A stretch of DNA of 64,000 nt from Burkholderia sp. (GCA_031253835.1 JAIRVP010000048.1:248001-312000); one strand, 5' to 3'. Counted from the first letter of the stretch, positions 51,419 to 60,277 are shown. Notes: generated by a model from the letters alone, not told the origin. Translations and numbers: made by a program.

Positions 51419-52113
51419 GACGGCCTCCGCGGCGAGGGCGCACGCGCGAGCGGCGCGGCGGCGGGCGGCTGCATGCCCGAGCCGAGCAGCGCGCGGACGT
51501 GCCGGTGCAACGCATCGCGGTCGATCGGCGGCAGGCCGCGCGCGCTTTGCCACAGTTTCGCGGTGGCGAGCGGCAGCATCACGAGCGCGATGATCGAGTG
51601 GAACAGGAATGCGGGTTCGAGCGCGGGATTCAGCGTGCCGGCCTGCTGCGCGGCGCGGATGCGTTCGGCGAAGCGCCCGATATGTTCGAGCGGAATGCGC
51701 CGGACCATCCGCTCGCGCAGCAACCCGCCTTCATGGACGATCTCGCGCAGCCAGATCGACGGCAGCCACGGCATGCGGTGCGTGACATCGAAGAAGCGGT
51801 CGACGAGTTCGGCGACGAGCGCGAACGGATCGTTCTCGATCTGCGGCTCGGTCGGCCGCCACACGAACGCGATGACCTGCGCGAGCCGCTCCTCGACGAT
51901 CGCGTCGAGCAACTGCTCGCGGTTCGTGAAGTAGTAGTGGACCATCGCCGACGTGACGCCGGCGGCGGCGGCGATCTGCGCGACCGTCGTCGCGGCGATG
52001 CCGCGCTCGGCGAACAGCTGGATCGCGATGTCGAGCATGTGGCCGCGCAGGTCGAAATCGTCCACCGACGGGCGGCGCCCGCGCGGCCTGGCGACGGTGG
52101 ATTTCGCGTTCAT
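51415..52113 (-). CDS. TetR-family repressor heading the efflux operon (CecR-like position)
   Basis: The 232-aa protein has an N-terminal TetR helix-turn-helix (LDIAIQLFAERGIAATTVAQIAAAAGVTSAMVHYYFTNREQLLDAIV) and a helical ligand domain. An Ala/Pro-rich C-terminus follows. It is the first gene of the pump operon and overlaps hlyD, so it is likely autoregulatory, as CecR (YbiH) is for ybhGFSR. ATG 52113 is used; an alternative TTG at 52149 exists. Neither has a clear ribosome site. An imperfect AT-rich dyad (52126-52145, AATT ends) upstream is a possible binding site. Confidence 0.87.
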   Translation of the reverse strand: MNAKSTVARPRGRRPSVDDFDLRGHMLDIAIQLFAERGIAATTVAQIAAAAGVTSAMVHYYFTNREQLLDAIVEERLAQVIAFVWRPTEPQIENDPFALVAELVDRFFDVTHRMPWLPSIWLREIVHEGGLLRERMVRRIPLEHIGRFAERIRAAQQAGTLNPALEPAFLFHSIIALVMLPLATAKLWQSARGLPPIDRDALHRHVRALLGSGMQPPAAAPLARAPSPRRPS

Positions 52114-52282
52114 GAAATCGACGCTAATTGATGAGTTAGTTAATTTCAAGGAAGGGTTTTCGCCGCCCTTGATCGCGATCAGACGCGCGTCGAAGCGGGG
52201 CGCGGACGAGCGGGGCGCGACCGGGCGGCGGGCCGTGCGCGGCCGGTGTCGTGTAGGGAGCAGTTAGCGGGAAAAGGGGGAA

Positions 52283-52316
52283 GCGGGGCGCGCTGGCGGT
52301 ATCGCACGCGCCCCGC
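52283..52316 (-). terminator. Hairpin after the cupin gene
   Basis: GCGGGGCGCG (52283-52292) pairs perfectly with CGCGCCCCGC (52307-52316) around a 14-nt loop, just after the cupin stop on the minus strand; CCCCCTTTTCCC follows. It is a probable end of the AhpD-cupin transcript. Confidence 0.5.
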
Positions 52317-52323
52317 AACGGCG

Positions 52324-52743
52324 TTACTGATCGATCGGCGACTTCAGCGGTGCGTGCTCGCCGGTCAGCCCGAACACGACGAGCTGTGCGGGTTCGGTCG
52401 CGCTTGCGTTGCGCGACACCTGGTGGCGCGAACCGGGCGCCTCGTACCAGCCTTCGCCGGCGCGGTAGCGGCGCAGCGGGCCGCCGTTCACCTGCGACAG
52501 CACTTCGCCTTTCGACACGACGGCAAACACCGAGCCGAGGTGCTTGTGCGCGTCGGACGCCTGGCCGGGCGCATAGTCGACGGTCGCGACGACGGCGAGC
52601 TTGCCGGGCGCTTCGGGCACGGCCTGCTGCATGATCGCGTGCACGTTGTCGCCGGCGTCGTGTGCGTGGGCGGCGGCCGGCAGCGCGGCGCCGAGCGCGA
52701 GCGCGGCGCACAGGGCGGCGCGACGGAGCGGGGAGCGGATCAT
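52324..52743 (-). CDS. Secreted cupin-domain protein
   Basis: The 139-aa protein has a signal peptide (RRAALCAALALGAALPAAAHA). It has a single cupin barrel with the conserved metal ligands DAHKHLGSVFAVVSKGE (two His, near residues 64-67) and a PGSRHQVSRNAS block with a third His. The periplasmic or exported location is predicted. It is preceded by the AhpD-like gene (10 bp gap), a pairing often seen for carboxymuconolactone-decarboxylase/cupin couples. Substrate unknown. Confidence 0.85.
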   Translation of the reverse strand: MIRSPLRRAALCAALALGAALPAAAHAHDAGDNVHAIMQQAVPEAPGKLAVVATVDYAPGQASDAHKHLGSVFAVVSKGEVLSQVNGGPLRRYRAGEGWYEAPGSRHQVSRNASATEPAQLVVFGLTGEHAPLKSPIDQ

Positions 52744-52753
52744 CGTCGTCTCC

Positions 52754-53191
52754 TTACTCGGGCATCTTGCGGAACGCGATCGCGAAGCGGTTCCACGAGT
52801 TGATCGTCGCGATCAGCATCGACAGGTCGAACAGCTCTTCGTCGGTGAAGTGCGGCTTCACGGCTTCCCAGACGGCGTCCGGCACGTGGTTGTCGGCCAC
52901 CAGCGTCAGCGCCTCGGTCCATTCGAGTGCCGCGCGTTCGCGCTCGGTGAAGAACGGCGTTTCGCGCCACGTGACGACGGTCGCGAGGCGGCGGTCGGTT
53001 TCGCCGCCCTTGCGTGCGTCGGTCGTGTGCATGTCGACGCAGAACGCGCAGCCGTTGAGCTGCGACGCGCGCAGGCGGACGAGTTCGGCGAGCGGTTTCT
53101 CGATCGCGCTCTTCGCGAGGAATTCCTCGGCGTTGCGCATCACCTTGATCGCATTCGGGCTGGCGGCATAGAAGTTGAGGCGCGGTTGCAT
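52754..53191 (-). CDS. AhpD-like carboxymuconolactone decarboxylase-family protein
   Basis: The 145-aa protein has the AhpD active-site pattern LNGCAFCVDMHTTDARK (Cys48, Cys51, His55). It also has ERERAALEWTEALTLV and a C-terminal MLIATINSWNRFAIAF, matching alkylhydroperoxidase-core proteins. The redox-active Cys pair suggests peroxidase or reductase activity in the cytoplasm. It lies just upstream of the cupin gene and downstream of a PdxR/MocR gene on the same strand. Confidence 0.88.
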   Translation of the reverse strand: MQPRLNFYAASPNAIKVMRNAEEFLAKSAIEKPLAELVRLRASQLNGCAFCVDMHTTDARKGGETDRRLATVVTWRETPFFTERERAALEWTEALTLVADNHVPDAVWEAVKPHFTDEELFDLSMLIATINSWNRFAIAFRKMPE

Positions 53192-53288
53192 GGCAGGTCC
53201 TTGTTCGGTTGGGTAGCGCCCGGGTGGCGCGACAGGACCCACTTTAAGATGCGGACTGGCCTGCTTGAATAACCAATTTCGTGGAAAT

Positions 53289-54773
53289 TCAGGTAACCAG
53301 TGGCGATTCGCCGGCGATGCCCGAGCCGAGCAGCCCGGCCAGCGTCGCGAGCGCCGTGTCGATGCGCAGCGCGTCGATCCCGCCATAGCCGAACAGCAGC
53401 CCCGCGCGGACCGGCACGCCGACATGGAACGCCGAGATCCCGTACAGGCCGATGTCCTGCGCCCGCGCCGCGCGGACCAGCGCCGCTTCGTCGACGCCCG
53501 GCTTCAGGTGCGCGGCGAGGTGGATGCCGGCCGTCGGCACGATCGCGTCGAACCACGGCGCGAGTTCGCCGCGCAGGTGCGCGACCAGCATCTTGCGGCG
53601 CGCGTCGTAGTGCTTCTGCACGCGCTTCAGGTGCCGCGCGAAATCGCCTTCGAGCATGAAGCGTGCGAGCGCCGCCTGCGTGAGCGTGCAGGTGTGCCAG
53701 TCGACGATCTGCTTCGCCTTGGCCAGTGGGCCGCGCAGCGCGCGCGGCGGAATCGCGTAGCCGATCCGCAGTTCGGGAAAGATCGTCTTCGAGAACGTGC
53801 CGACGTACGCGACGAGGCCCGTGCGGTCGAGGCTTTTCAGCGATTCGACCGGCCGGCCCTCGAAGCGGAATTCGCCGTCGTAGTCGTCCTCGATGATCAC
53901 CGCGCGGCGGCGCTGCGCCCATTCGAGCAGCGCGACGCGCCGGTCCAGCGTCATCGGCATCCCGAGCGGGAACTGGTGCGACGGCGTCACGTAGACGAGC
54001 CGTGCTTCATCGGGCAGCCGTTCGGTGACGAGGCCGTGCGCGTCGACCGGCACGCCGATCACCGTCGCGCCGAGCGACGCGAACACGGCGCGCGCGGGCG
54101 GATAGCCGGGATCCTCGACCGCGACGACGTCGCCGGGCCGCACGACGACCCGCGCAAGCAGGTCGAGCGCCTGTTGCGCGCCTTGCGTGACGAGCACGTC
54201 GTCCCAGCTGCACGCGACCGCGCGGCTGAACGCGACGTAGCGCGCGATCGCGCCGCGCAGCTGCGGGTCGCCGGCCGGGTCGTGGTACTGACCGGGGCCG
54301 CGCGCCTGCTGGCGCAGCGCGTGGTGCAGGCAGCGCCGCCATGCGTCGAACGGGAACAGCGTCTTGTCGGTCACGCCGCCGCGGAAGTCGAAGCCGGGCG
54401 AATCCTGCGGGGTGGGCATCGCGAGCGCGTCGGGCAGGTCGTTCCACAGCGCGCGTGCGTCGACCGCGTCGATGCGCGGCGTGTCGTCGACGATCGACGG
54501 CGCCGGCGCCGCCGCCGCGTGCGGCACGCGCGCGAGGCCGTCGGCGACGAACGTGCCGTCGCCCGCGCGCGTATTCAGGTAGCCCTCGGCGACGAGGCGC
54601 TCGAACGCATCGAGCGTCGTCTTGCGCGACACGCCGAGCTGTTTCGCGAGATCGCGCGTCGACGGCAGCCGCGCGCCGCCTTCGAGACGCCCGTCGACGA
54701 TCGCGGTGCGCAGTTGCCGGAAGATCTGCCCCGTCAGGTCGTGACGGCCTTCGATGCGGATCGCGATGTCCAT
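53289..54773 (-). CDS. PdxR/MocR-family regulator (GntR wHTH + aminotransferase domain)
   Basis: The 494-aa protein has a GntR winged helix (LTGQIFRQLRTAIVDGRLEGGARLPSTRDLAKQLGVSRKTTLDAFERLV, residues ~12-60). An aminotransferase-fold domain follows, with IIEDDYDGEFRFEGRP and the PLP lysine in YVGTFSKTIFPELRIGY. It may control the AhpD-cupin pair 97 bp downstream and/or the divergent LysR gene. The start at 54773 (MDIAIRIEGRHD) is the normal N-terminus. Confidence 0.88.
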   Translation of the reverse strand: MDIAIRIEGRHDLTGQIFRQLRTAIVDGRLEGGARLPSTRDLAKQLGVSRKTTLDAFERLVAEGYLNTRAGDGTFVADGLARVPHAAAAPAPSIVDDTPRIDAVDARALWNDLPDALAMPTPQDSPGFDFRGGVTDKTLFPFDAWRRCLHHALRQQARGPGQYHDPAGDPQLRGAIARYVAFSRAVACSWDDVLVTQGAQQALDLLARVVVRPGDVVAVEDPGYPPARAVFASLGATVIGVPVDAHGLVTERLPDEARLVYVTPSHQFPLGMPMTLDRRVALLEWAQRRRAVIIEDDYDGEFRFEGRPVESLKSLDRTGLVAYVGTFSKTIFPELRIGYAIPPRALRGPLAKAKQIVDWHTCTLTQAALARFMLEGDFARHLKRVQKHYDARRKMLVAHLRGELAPWFDAIVPTAGIHLAAHLKPGVDEAALVRAARAQDIGLYGISAFHVGVPVRAGLLFGYGGIDALRIDTALATLAGLLGSGIAGESPLVT

Positions 54774-54936
54774 CGCAGTGGTACCCTCGATCAGGATGAT
54801 TCGATGCCGATCAGGATACCGGAAGTCGGCGGCCGGATCGGCGGCTTGCCGGCGCGGCCGCCGCGTTCGCCGCCCGATTGGACCGCAGCCCGCCGCTGCC
54901 TTACGATCCACGACAACCTCACCCCGGAGCGACCAC

Positions 54937-55854
54937 ATGCTGTCCGAAGACGAACTGGCGCTGCTCGACGCGATCCGTGCCACCGGCAGCCTGTCGCGTG
55001 CGGCCGCGCGGCTCGGCAAGGCACCGTCGACGGTGTCGCACGCGGCGCGCCAGCTCGAAACGCGGTTCGACGCGCTGCTGTTCGACCGCCGCGGCTACCG
55101 GCTGCGGCTCACGCCGGCCGGGCAGCTGCTGGCCGACGAGGCGGAGCGGCTGGCGCTGGACGTCGCGCGGCTCACGCAGCGCGTGCGGCAGGTCGCGAGC
55201 GGCTGGGAGGACCGGCTGTGGATCGTCAGCGACGAGGTGCTGGAGTTCGACACGCTGCTGCCGGTCGTCCGTGCGTTCGACGGGCTCGACTCGGGCGTGT
55301 CGCTGCGTTTCACGCACGAAGTGCTCGGCGGCACCTGGGAAGCGCTGCGCGACGGCCGCGCGGATCTCGTGGTCTGCGCGACCAACGAGCCGCCGGCGAT
55401 TCCGGGCTTCAAATGGTTCGAGCTCGGCGCGATGGAGTGGGTGTTCGCGGTGTCGCCGCGCCATCCGCTGGCCGCCGCGGGCGGCGTGCTGACGCGCGAC
55501 GCGATCGGCGCGCACCGCGCGGTCGTCGTCGCCGATTCGTCGCGGCGTGCGGCCGGCCGCGCGTACGGGCTGCTCGGCGGGCAGGCCGTGCTCGCGGTGC
55601 CGTCGATGCGCGCGAAGATCCTCGCGCAGCGCGACGCGCTCGGCGTCGGCTGGGTGCCGCGCCGGCGCGTCGCGTCGCTGCTCGCACGCGGCGAACTGGT
55701 CGAGAAACAGACGGCCGATCCGCGCGAGCCGAACCTGCTTTACGTTGCGTGGCATGGCGACCGCGACGGCCGCGCGCTGCAATGGTGGCTGGAGCAACTG
55801 CGCGAGCCGAGACTCGCGCAGCGGCTGCTCGACGGAATCGACGTGACCGGCTGA
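54937..55854 (+). CDS. LysR-family transcriptional regulator
   Basis: The 305-aa protein has an N-terminal winged helix (LSEDELALLDAIRATGSLSRAAARLGKAPSTVSHAARQLETRF) and a LysR substrate domain (VLEFDTLLPVVRAFDGL, then FAVSPRHPLA). It is tandem with the SDR gene 122 bp downstream and divergent from the PdxR gene. A 25-bp inverted repeat sits between it and the SDR, the likely regulatory target. The effector is unknown. Confidence 0.87.
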   Translation: MLSEDELALLDAIRATGSLSRAAARLGKAPSTVSHAARQLETRFDALLFDRRGYRLRLTPAGQLLADEAERLALDVARLTQRVRQVASGWEDRLWIVSDEVLEFDTLLPVVRAFDGLDSGVSLRFTHEVLGGTWEALRDGRADLVVCATNEPPAIPGFKWFELGAMEWVFAVSPRHPLAAAGGVLTRDAIGAHRAVVVADSSRRAAGRAYGLLGGQAVLAVPSMRAKILAQRDALGVGWVPRRRVASLLARGELVEKQTADPREPNLLYVAWHGDRDGRALQWWLEQLREPRLAQRLLDGIDVTG

Positions 55855-55868
55855 ACGCGGCCGCCCAA

Positions 55869-55893
55869 ACATGTTCGATGTTTTCGAACATGT
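55869..55893. promoter_or_regulatory. 25-bp perfect inverted repeat upstream of the SDR gene
   Basis: ACATGTTCGA (55869-55878) and TCGAACATGT (55884-55893) are exact reverse complements around TGTTT. It lies between the LysR stop and the SDR start, with no U-tract after it, so an operator is more likely than a terminator. Symmetry over 10 bp on each side is exceptional in this window. Confidence 0.65.
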
Positions 55894-55976
55894 CCGTCGC
55901 GCCCGTCGTACGGCAAGGCCGGGCGCCGCGCGCATCCTGTGTTCACGGTCAACTCACCGGTTCACAGGAGAACATC

Positions 55977-56726
55977 ATGCAACGCTTCGAAGGAAAAACG
56001 GTCCTCGTCACGGGCGGCAACAGCGGCATCGGCCTGGCGGCCGCCAGGGCATTCGCGGCCGAAGGCGCGCGGGTCATCATCACCGGGCGCGACGTCGAGA
56101 CACTGGAGGCCGCCCGGCAATCGCTCGGCGAAGGCGCGCTGGCGATTCGCAACGAGGCCGGCAGCGTCGCGTCGGCCCGCGCACTGGCCGACGCGATCGA
56201 AACGGCCGGCGCGCGGCTCGACGCCGTGTTCATCAATGCGGGCGTCGCGAAGCTCGCGCCGTTCGCCGACAGCGACGAGGCGATGTGGGACCTCGTGTTC
56301 AACACCAACGTGAAGGGCGCGTATTTCCAGATCCAGTCGCTGGTGCCGCTGCTGAACCGCGGCGCGTCGATCGTGATCAACGGTTCGATCAACGCGCACA
56401 TCGGGATGCCCGGCTCGTCGGTGTATGCGGCGAGCAAGGCGGCCGTCAATTCGTTCGCGAAGACGCTGTCGACCGAACTGCTGCCGCACGGCGTGCGCGT
56501 GAACGTCGTCAGCCCGGGGCCGGTGCAGACGCCGCTGTACGGCAAGCTCGGGCTCGATGCGGCGACGCTCGACGAGACGGCCGGCAAGATCAAGGGCCTC
56601 GTCCCGGTCGGCCGCTTCGGCACGCCGGAAGAAATCGCGTCGACGGTGCTGCACCTGAGCGCGGCGGAATCGGCATTCATCGTCGGCGCGGAAATCATCG
56701 CGTCGGGCGGGATGGGCCTGCTCTGA
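55977..56726 (+). CDS. SDR family oxidoreductase
   Basis: The 249-aa classical SDR has a cofactor motif VTGGNSGIGLAAARAFAAEGA near residue 10 and INAGV. The catalytic Ser is in INGSINAHIG and the Tyr/Lys in VYAASKAAVNS. CAGGAG precedes ATG 55977. Proteins of this shape reduce or oxidise diverse ketones; no substrate can be named. It follows the LysR gene and the 25-bp operator-like repeat, and is convergent with the GH32 gene. Confidence 0.88.
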   Translation: MQRFEGKTVLVTGGNSGIGLAAARAFAAEGARVIITGRDVETLEAARQSLGEGALAIRNEAGSVASARALADAIETAGARLDAVFINAGVAKLAPFADSDEAMWDLVFNTNVKGAYFQIQSLVPLLNRGASIVINGSINAHIGMPGSSVYAASKAAVNSFAKTLSTELLPHGVRVNVVSPGPVQTPLYGKLGLDAATLDETAGKIKGLVPVGRFGTPEEIASTVLHLSAAESAFIVGAEIIASGGMGLL

Positions 56727-56814
56727 TCCGCGACCCCGCCGGGGCCGTCACCGGGCGATGCAACGCCGGGCGGACGGCCCCCGTCACCTGCGGAACGGAG
56801 CAGGCGAACCGCGC

Positions 56815-58437
56815 CTATCGGGATGCACAGGCGCCGGCTTCGAGCTGCGTCACCGTGAGCCCGGAGAACGTCGCGCGGCCATGCTCGGCGAACACGGCGA
56901 CGCGGTCCGCGTCGGGCGGCGGAAAGATCAGGTCGGTCAGCGCCACGCGGCCGCCGTTCGCGAACACTTCGACCGACCCGCGATCGACGACGATTTCGAG
57001 CCGCAATTGCCCGCGCTCGAGCGGCAGGTTCACGATGTGCTCGCGGCTGAACGTGCCGGCGAAGTTCGTTTCGCCGGAACGGGAACGGTCGAGCGTCAGC
57101 GTGCGCTTCGCCGTGTCATAGACGATCCGGGTGCCGGTCGACCCATCGGCCGACCCGCGGACGATCAGGCCCGCGCGTGCCGCTTGCCGGGGCGAGAGCG
57201 TCACCGTGATCCGCTGGACCACGCCGCGCGTCGCGGCTGACAGCGCGCGCGTCGCGGAGTCGACCGTGAGGTCGCCTTCGTGCACGACGGGCCGGCTGTC
57301 CGCCCACGCGTCGAATGCGGCGGCCGGCGCGACGACGAGCGTCGGCTCGCCGTCGATCGTCTTCAGCGACAGTTCGCGCGGCAGGGTGGTCGCGCCGCGC
57401 CACGGTGCGGTCGGCGCTTTCGCCGCGTAATCCCAGTTGCTCATCCACGCGATCGCGACGGGCCGTGCGCCGGGCGCGCCCGAGAACGTGCCGGCCGCGT
57501 AGAAGTCCGCGCCATGGTCGACCCAGCGGAATTGCGCGGGATCGGAGCCGGCGGGCGCAATGCGATCGGGCACGAACGTGCGGCCGTCGAAATCGCCGAC
57601 GAAAACCATCGCGCCGGAACCGCCCGCGATCGACCACGGGTTGACGTTGACGATCATGACCCACCTGATTCGTGTCGGATCGTCGTCGAGCGGCAGCGGC
57701 ACGAGGTCCGGCATTTCCCATAGCGCGCCGTCGTGCGGCACGCCCGGCCGCGTGAAGTCGCTCAGGAAATGCCAGTGGATCAGGTCGTCGGAACGATAGA
57801 GCTTCACGACGTGCGCGTCGGCGACGACCGTCGTCATCAGCCAGTAGCCGCCCGGCGCATACCACGACACTTTCGGGTCGCGAAATTCCTTCGATTCCGG
57901 ATCGAGCGTGAGTACCGGATTGTGCGCATACGGCTGCCAGGTCGCGCCCTGGTCGAGGCTGTACGCGAGCGACTGCGCCTGGATGCCGGGTGCGTGCCCC
58001 GAGCCGGGCTTGTAGACGCTCGTATAGAGCGCGACGAGCGGCGTGTGGCCCGGTGTGCCGAGGCCGGACGTGTTCAGCGTGTCGGCGACGATCGAGCCGG
58101 AGAAGATCTCCTCGGTGGCGTTCGCGCGCATCGCGACCGGCTGCTCCTGCCAGTGGACGAGATCGGTGCTCGTCGCATGGCCCCACGACATGTTGCCCCA
58201 GTCGTTGCCGAGCGGATTGTATTGATAGAACAGGTGATAGCGGCCGTTGTCGTAGACGAGCCCGTTCGGATCGTTCATCCAGTTGCGCTGCGGCGTGTAG
58301 TGGAGCGCGGGCCGCCATTGCGGCGTGCCGTGGCCGGCCGGCGTGTTGCACGGTGCGGCGGCGACCTGCGTGCACGCCACGCAGGCGAGCAGCAACCGGG
58401 CGATCCGGTAGGAAAAGCGGAAAGACGTCGAATTCAT
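56815..58437 (-). CDS. Secreted glycoside hydrolase family 32 (levanase/sucrase-type)
   Basis: The 540-aa exported enzyme has a signal peptide (IARLLLACVACTQVAAA). The five-blade propeller starts with the nucleophile motif RNWMNDPNG near residue 55 and carries the transition-state RDP motif in FRDPKVSWYAPGG. The acid/base region reads WEMPDL where the family usually has WECPDL, so Met replaces the conserved Cys next to the catalytic Glu. A C-terminal beta-sandwich follows. It hydrolyses fructosyl bonds of levan, inulin or sucrose. It is on the same strand 173 bp after the levansucrase gene. Confidence 0.9.
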   Translation of the reverse strand: MNSTSFRFSYRIARLLLACVACTQVAAAPCNTPAGHGTPQWRPALHYTPQRNWMNDPNGLVYDNGRYHLFYQYNPLGNDWGNMSWGHATSTDLVHWQEQPVAMRANATEEIFSGSIVADTLNTSGLGTPGHTPLVALYTSVYKPGSGHAPGIQAQSLAYSLDQGATWQPYAHNPVLTLDPESKEFRDPKVSWYAPGGYWLMTTVVADAHVVKLYRSDDLIHWHFLSDFTRPGVPHDGALWEMPDLVPLPLDDDPTRIRWVMIVNVNPWSIAGGSGAMVFVGDFDGRTFVPDRIAPAGSDPAQFRWVDHGADFYAAGTFSGAPGARPVAIAWMSNWDYAAKAPTAPWRGATTLPRELSLKTIDGEPTLVVAPAAAFDAWADSRPVVHEGDLTVDSATRALSAATRGVVQRITVTLSPRQAARAGLIVRGSADGSTGTRIVYDTAKRTLTLDRSRSGETNFAGTFSREHIVNLPLERGQLRLEIVVDRGSVEVFANGGRVALTDLIFPPPDADRVAVFAEHGRATFSGLTVTQLEAGACASR

Positions 58438-58610
58438 GCGCGGTCCCGTGCTTCATCGGGCGAAGCGGGAAAGGAGGGCGCATGCCGCTTGCGATGGCGG
58501 CATGCGCGATGATCGAAAGAAAAAGGGGAGGCGCACACGCGACACGCGCGACGCGCGCCTCCTCAACCCCGGGCCTTTACCTGCGCTCGTTATTGTTGGT
58601 TATCCTGATT

Positions 58611-60188
58611 TCACTGACTGTTGCCGTCGTTGTGGCCGGCCCCGGTTGCGGGCAGGTTCGCCGGAATGTCGCCGTAGCCGCCGAGCCCGCCGCGTCCATA
58701 GGCGCGGTCGACCGCCGTCGACGTGCCGTTGATGCCCACCTTCACCGTCGGCGCGAGCGTGCCGCCGCGGCGCGGGCCGATCGCATCGATGAACGACTCG
58801 ACGAGCCCGCCCGGCATCACGTAGTGCGAATACGACTGGAATTCGCGCGGGTTCTGGTTCGGATCCTGCGAATACGGCGCGCCGGCCGGCGCCGAGAAGT
58901 CGGTCGGGTTGCCGAGCACGAGGCCGCTGCCGCCGTTCAGCGGCAGGAAGTCGCTGCGGATGCCGTTGCCGACGAAGCCGTACACGCCGTCCGGGCCGTC
59001 GACGCCGGCCGCCATCGTTGTGCGGTGGCTGATCGTGAACAGGTAGTACTTGCCGTCCTTCAGGTAGATCTGCGGGCGCTCGGTCTGGTCGTCGACGCAG
59101 TTCGCCGACAGGATCGGCGGCAGGAACTTCCACTCGGTCAGTTGCGGGTTCGTCGCGATCGCGAGGCCGACATTGGCCTTTTGATACACTGCGCCCGAAT
59201 TCATCACCGCGTTGAGATCTTCCTTGTACGGATCGCTCGCCGCATAGCCGAGGTCGGCGTCGGTGCAGGTGCGTGCGCCGCGCGGGCCGCCCGTGTTGCC
59301 TTCGAAGACCATGTAGGTCTTGCCCGGGTGCGCGGGGTCGGTGAACACGAACGGATCGCGGAACGAGAAGTAGGTGTTCTGCTGGCCGGTCTGGTAGTAC
59401 TTGCCGTCCGGTTCCAGCAGCGCCTTGTGATCGTCGAAGCCGCTGAACCAAACGTGCTTGTCGTCGGCGTGGATGTGGCCGTCGGTGCGCGTGATGATCG
59501 CCTGCGGCGGCGTGATGTCGGCGCCGCCGGGCGCCGAACGGTTGAACGACGTCGCGGTGTAGTAGAGGCTGACATTGTCGCCGTGCGTGAGGCGCGCCGA
59601 GCCCGACCATTCGGCGTTGTTGGTCATCGGCGCGGTGCCGAACACCCTGGCGCTCGCGCCGTCCGGGAACAGGTGGCCGCCCCAGGTCCAGCCGCCGTTC
59701 GCGGGGCGCTGCGACGCGGGGACGCCCGCGCGGCGGTAGAAGAAGCCGATGCGCGCATGGACGTGACGGTCGTCGAACGTGTAGCCCGCGTGCGGATCGG
59801 CGGTGAGCGAGAAGATCACCTCCCAGCCCTTGTAGCTGAGCTGGTTGGCGCGCAGGTCGGCCAGCGGCCAGGTGTCCCACACCCACACGTTCGAGTTGAC
59901 CAGCGGGAAATCCTGCGGGATGTCCGGCATCGTCAGCGCTTGCGGCAGCGAGTTCTTGTCGGCGCCGGCGGTGTGCGATTGCGCGACGATCTGGCGGATG
60001 TCCGCGCGCGTCCAGCGCATCGTGAAGTTGCCTTCGGGATCGTAGGCTTGCTGGGAGTGAGGGGTGGGCGTGGGCGCGCCCGTGCCGCCGGACTGCGCGT
60101 GCGCGACGGACGCGAAGGCGGCCAGTGCGCCGCCAGCGAGGAGCAAACGCCGGGTCGTCGCCGGGCGGAAAAGGGGAAAGTATGTCAT
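58611..60188 (-). CDS. Levansucrase (GH68)
   Basis: The 525-aa secreted fructosyltransferase has a signal with a twin-arginine start (TTRRLLLAGGALAAFASVAHAQ). The nucleophile Asp is in VWVWDTWPLADL near residue 89, and the RDP motif is in SFRDPFVFTDP. The acid/base Glu is in DDQTERPQIYL. It polymerises fructose from sucrose into levan outside the cell. ATG 60188 is preferred over 60236, whose extra 16 residues would precede the signal and have no ribosome site. It is divergent from lacI-type regulator; paired operators lie between. Confidence 0.9.
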   Translation of the reverse strand: MTYFPLFRPATTRRLLLAGGALAAFASVAHAQSGGTGAPTPTPHSQQAYDPEGNFTMRWTRADIRQIVAQSHTAGADKNSLPQALTMPDIPQDFPLVNSNVWVWDTWPLADLRANQLSYKGWEVIFSLTADPHAGYTFDDRHVHARIGFFYRRAGVPASQRPANGGWTWGGHLFPDGASARVFGTAPMTNNAEWSGSARLTHGDNVSLYYTATSFNRSAPGGADITPPQAIITRTDGHIHADDKHVWFSGFDDHKALLEPDGKYYQTGQQNTYFSFRDPFVFTDPAHPGKTYMVFEGNTGGPRGARTCTDADLGYAASDPYKEDLNAVMNSGAVYQKANVGLAIATNPQLTEWKFLPPILSANCVDDQTERPQIYLKDGKYYLFTISHRTTMAAGVDGPDGVYGFVGNGIRSDFLPLNGGSGLVLGNPTDFSAPAGAPYSQDPNQNPREFQSYSHYVMPGGLVESFIDAIGPRRGGTLAPTVKVGINGTSTAVDRAYGRGGLGGYGDIPANLPATGAGHNDGNSQ

Positions 60189-60241
60189 CTCGTCGTCGTT
60201 TCCTGGGAAAGTGAAAGTGAACGGCTGAGTGGGCATCGATG

Positions 60242-60277
60242 TCCAAACCGGTTTGGATGCTATTTCAAACCGGTTTG
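60242..60277. promoter_or_regulatory. Twin LacI-family operators between levansucrase and LacI genes
   Basis: TCCAAACCGGTTTGGA (60242-60257) is a perfect palindrome. A second core CAAACCGGTTTG (60266-60277) repeats it, with centres exactly 22 bp apart, two helical turns. The CCGG-centred form is typical of LacI/GalR-family sites. It lies 54 bp before the levansucrase start and 98 bp before the regulator start, so it can repress both directions. Confidence 0.9.

Noticed and set aside
52126..52145. AATT-ended AT-rich dyad before the TetR gene as an operator
   Set aside because: Symmetry is limited to the outer four bases and the TetR start is uncertain. Mentioned only as a possibility in the TetR entry.
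53265..55976. Plus-strand frame of >1100 codons joined to the SDR at 55977
   Set aside because: It is antisense to the PdxR gene and then out of frame with LysR. Only the last 249 codons look like protein, with a clear ribosome site at 55977.
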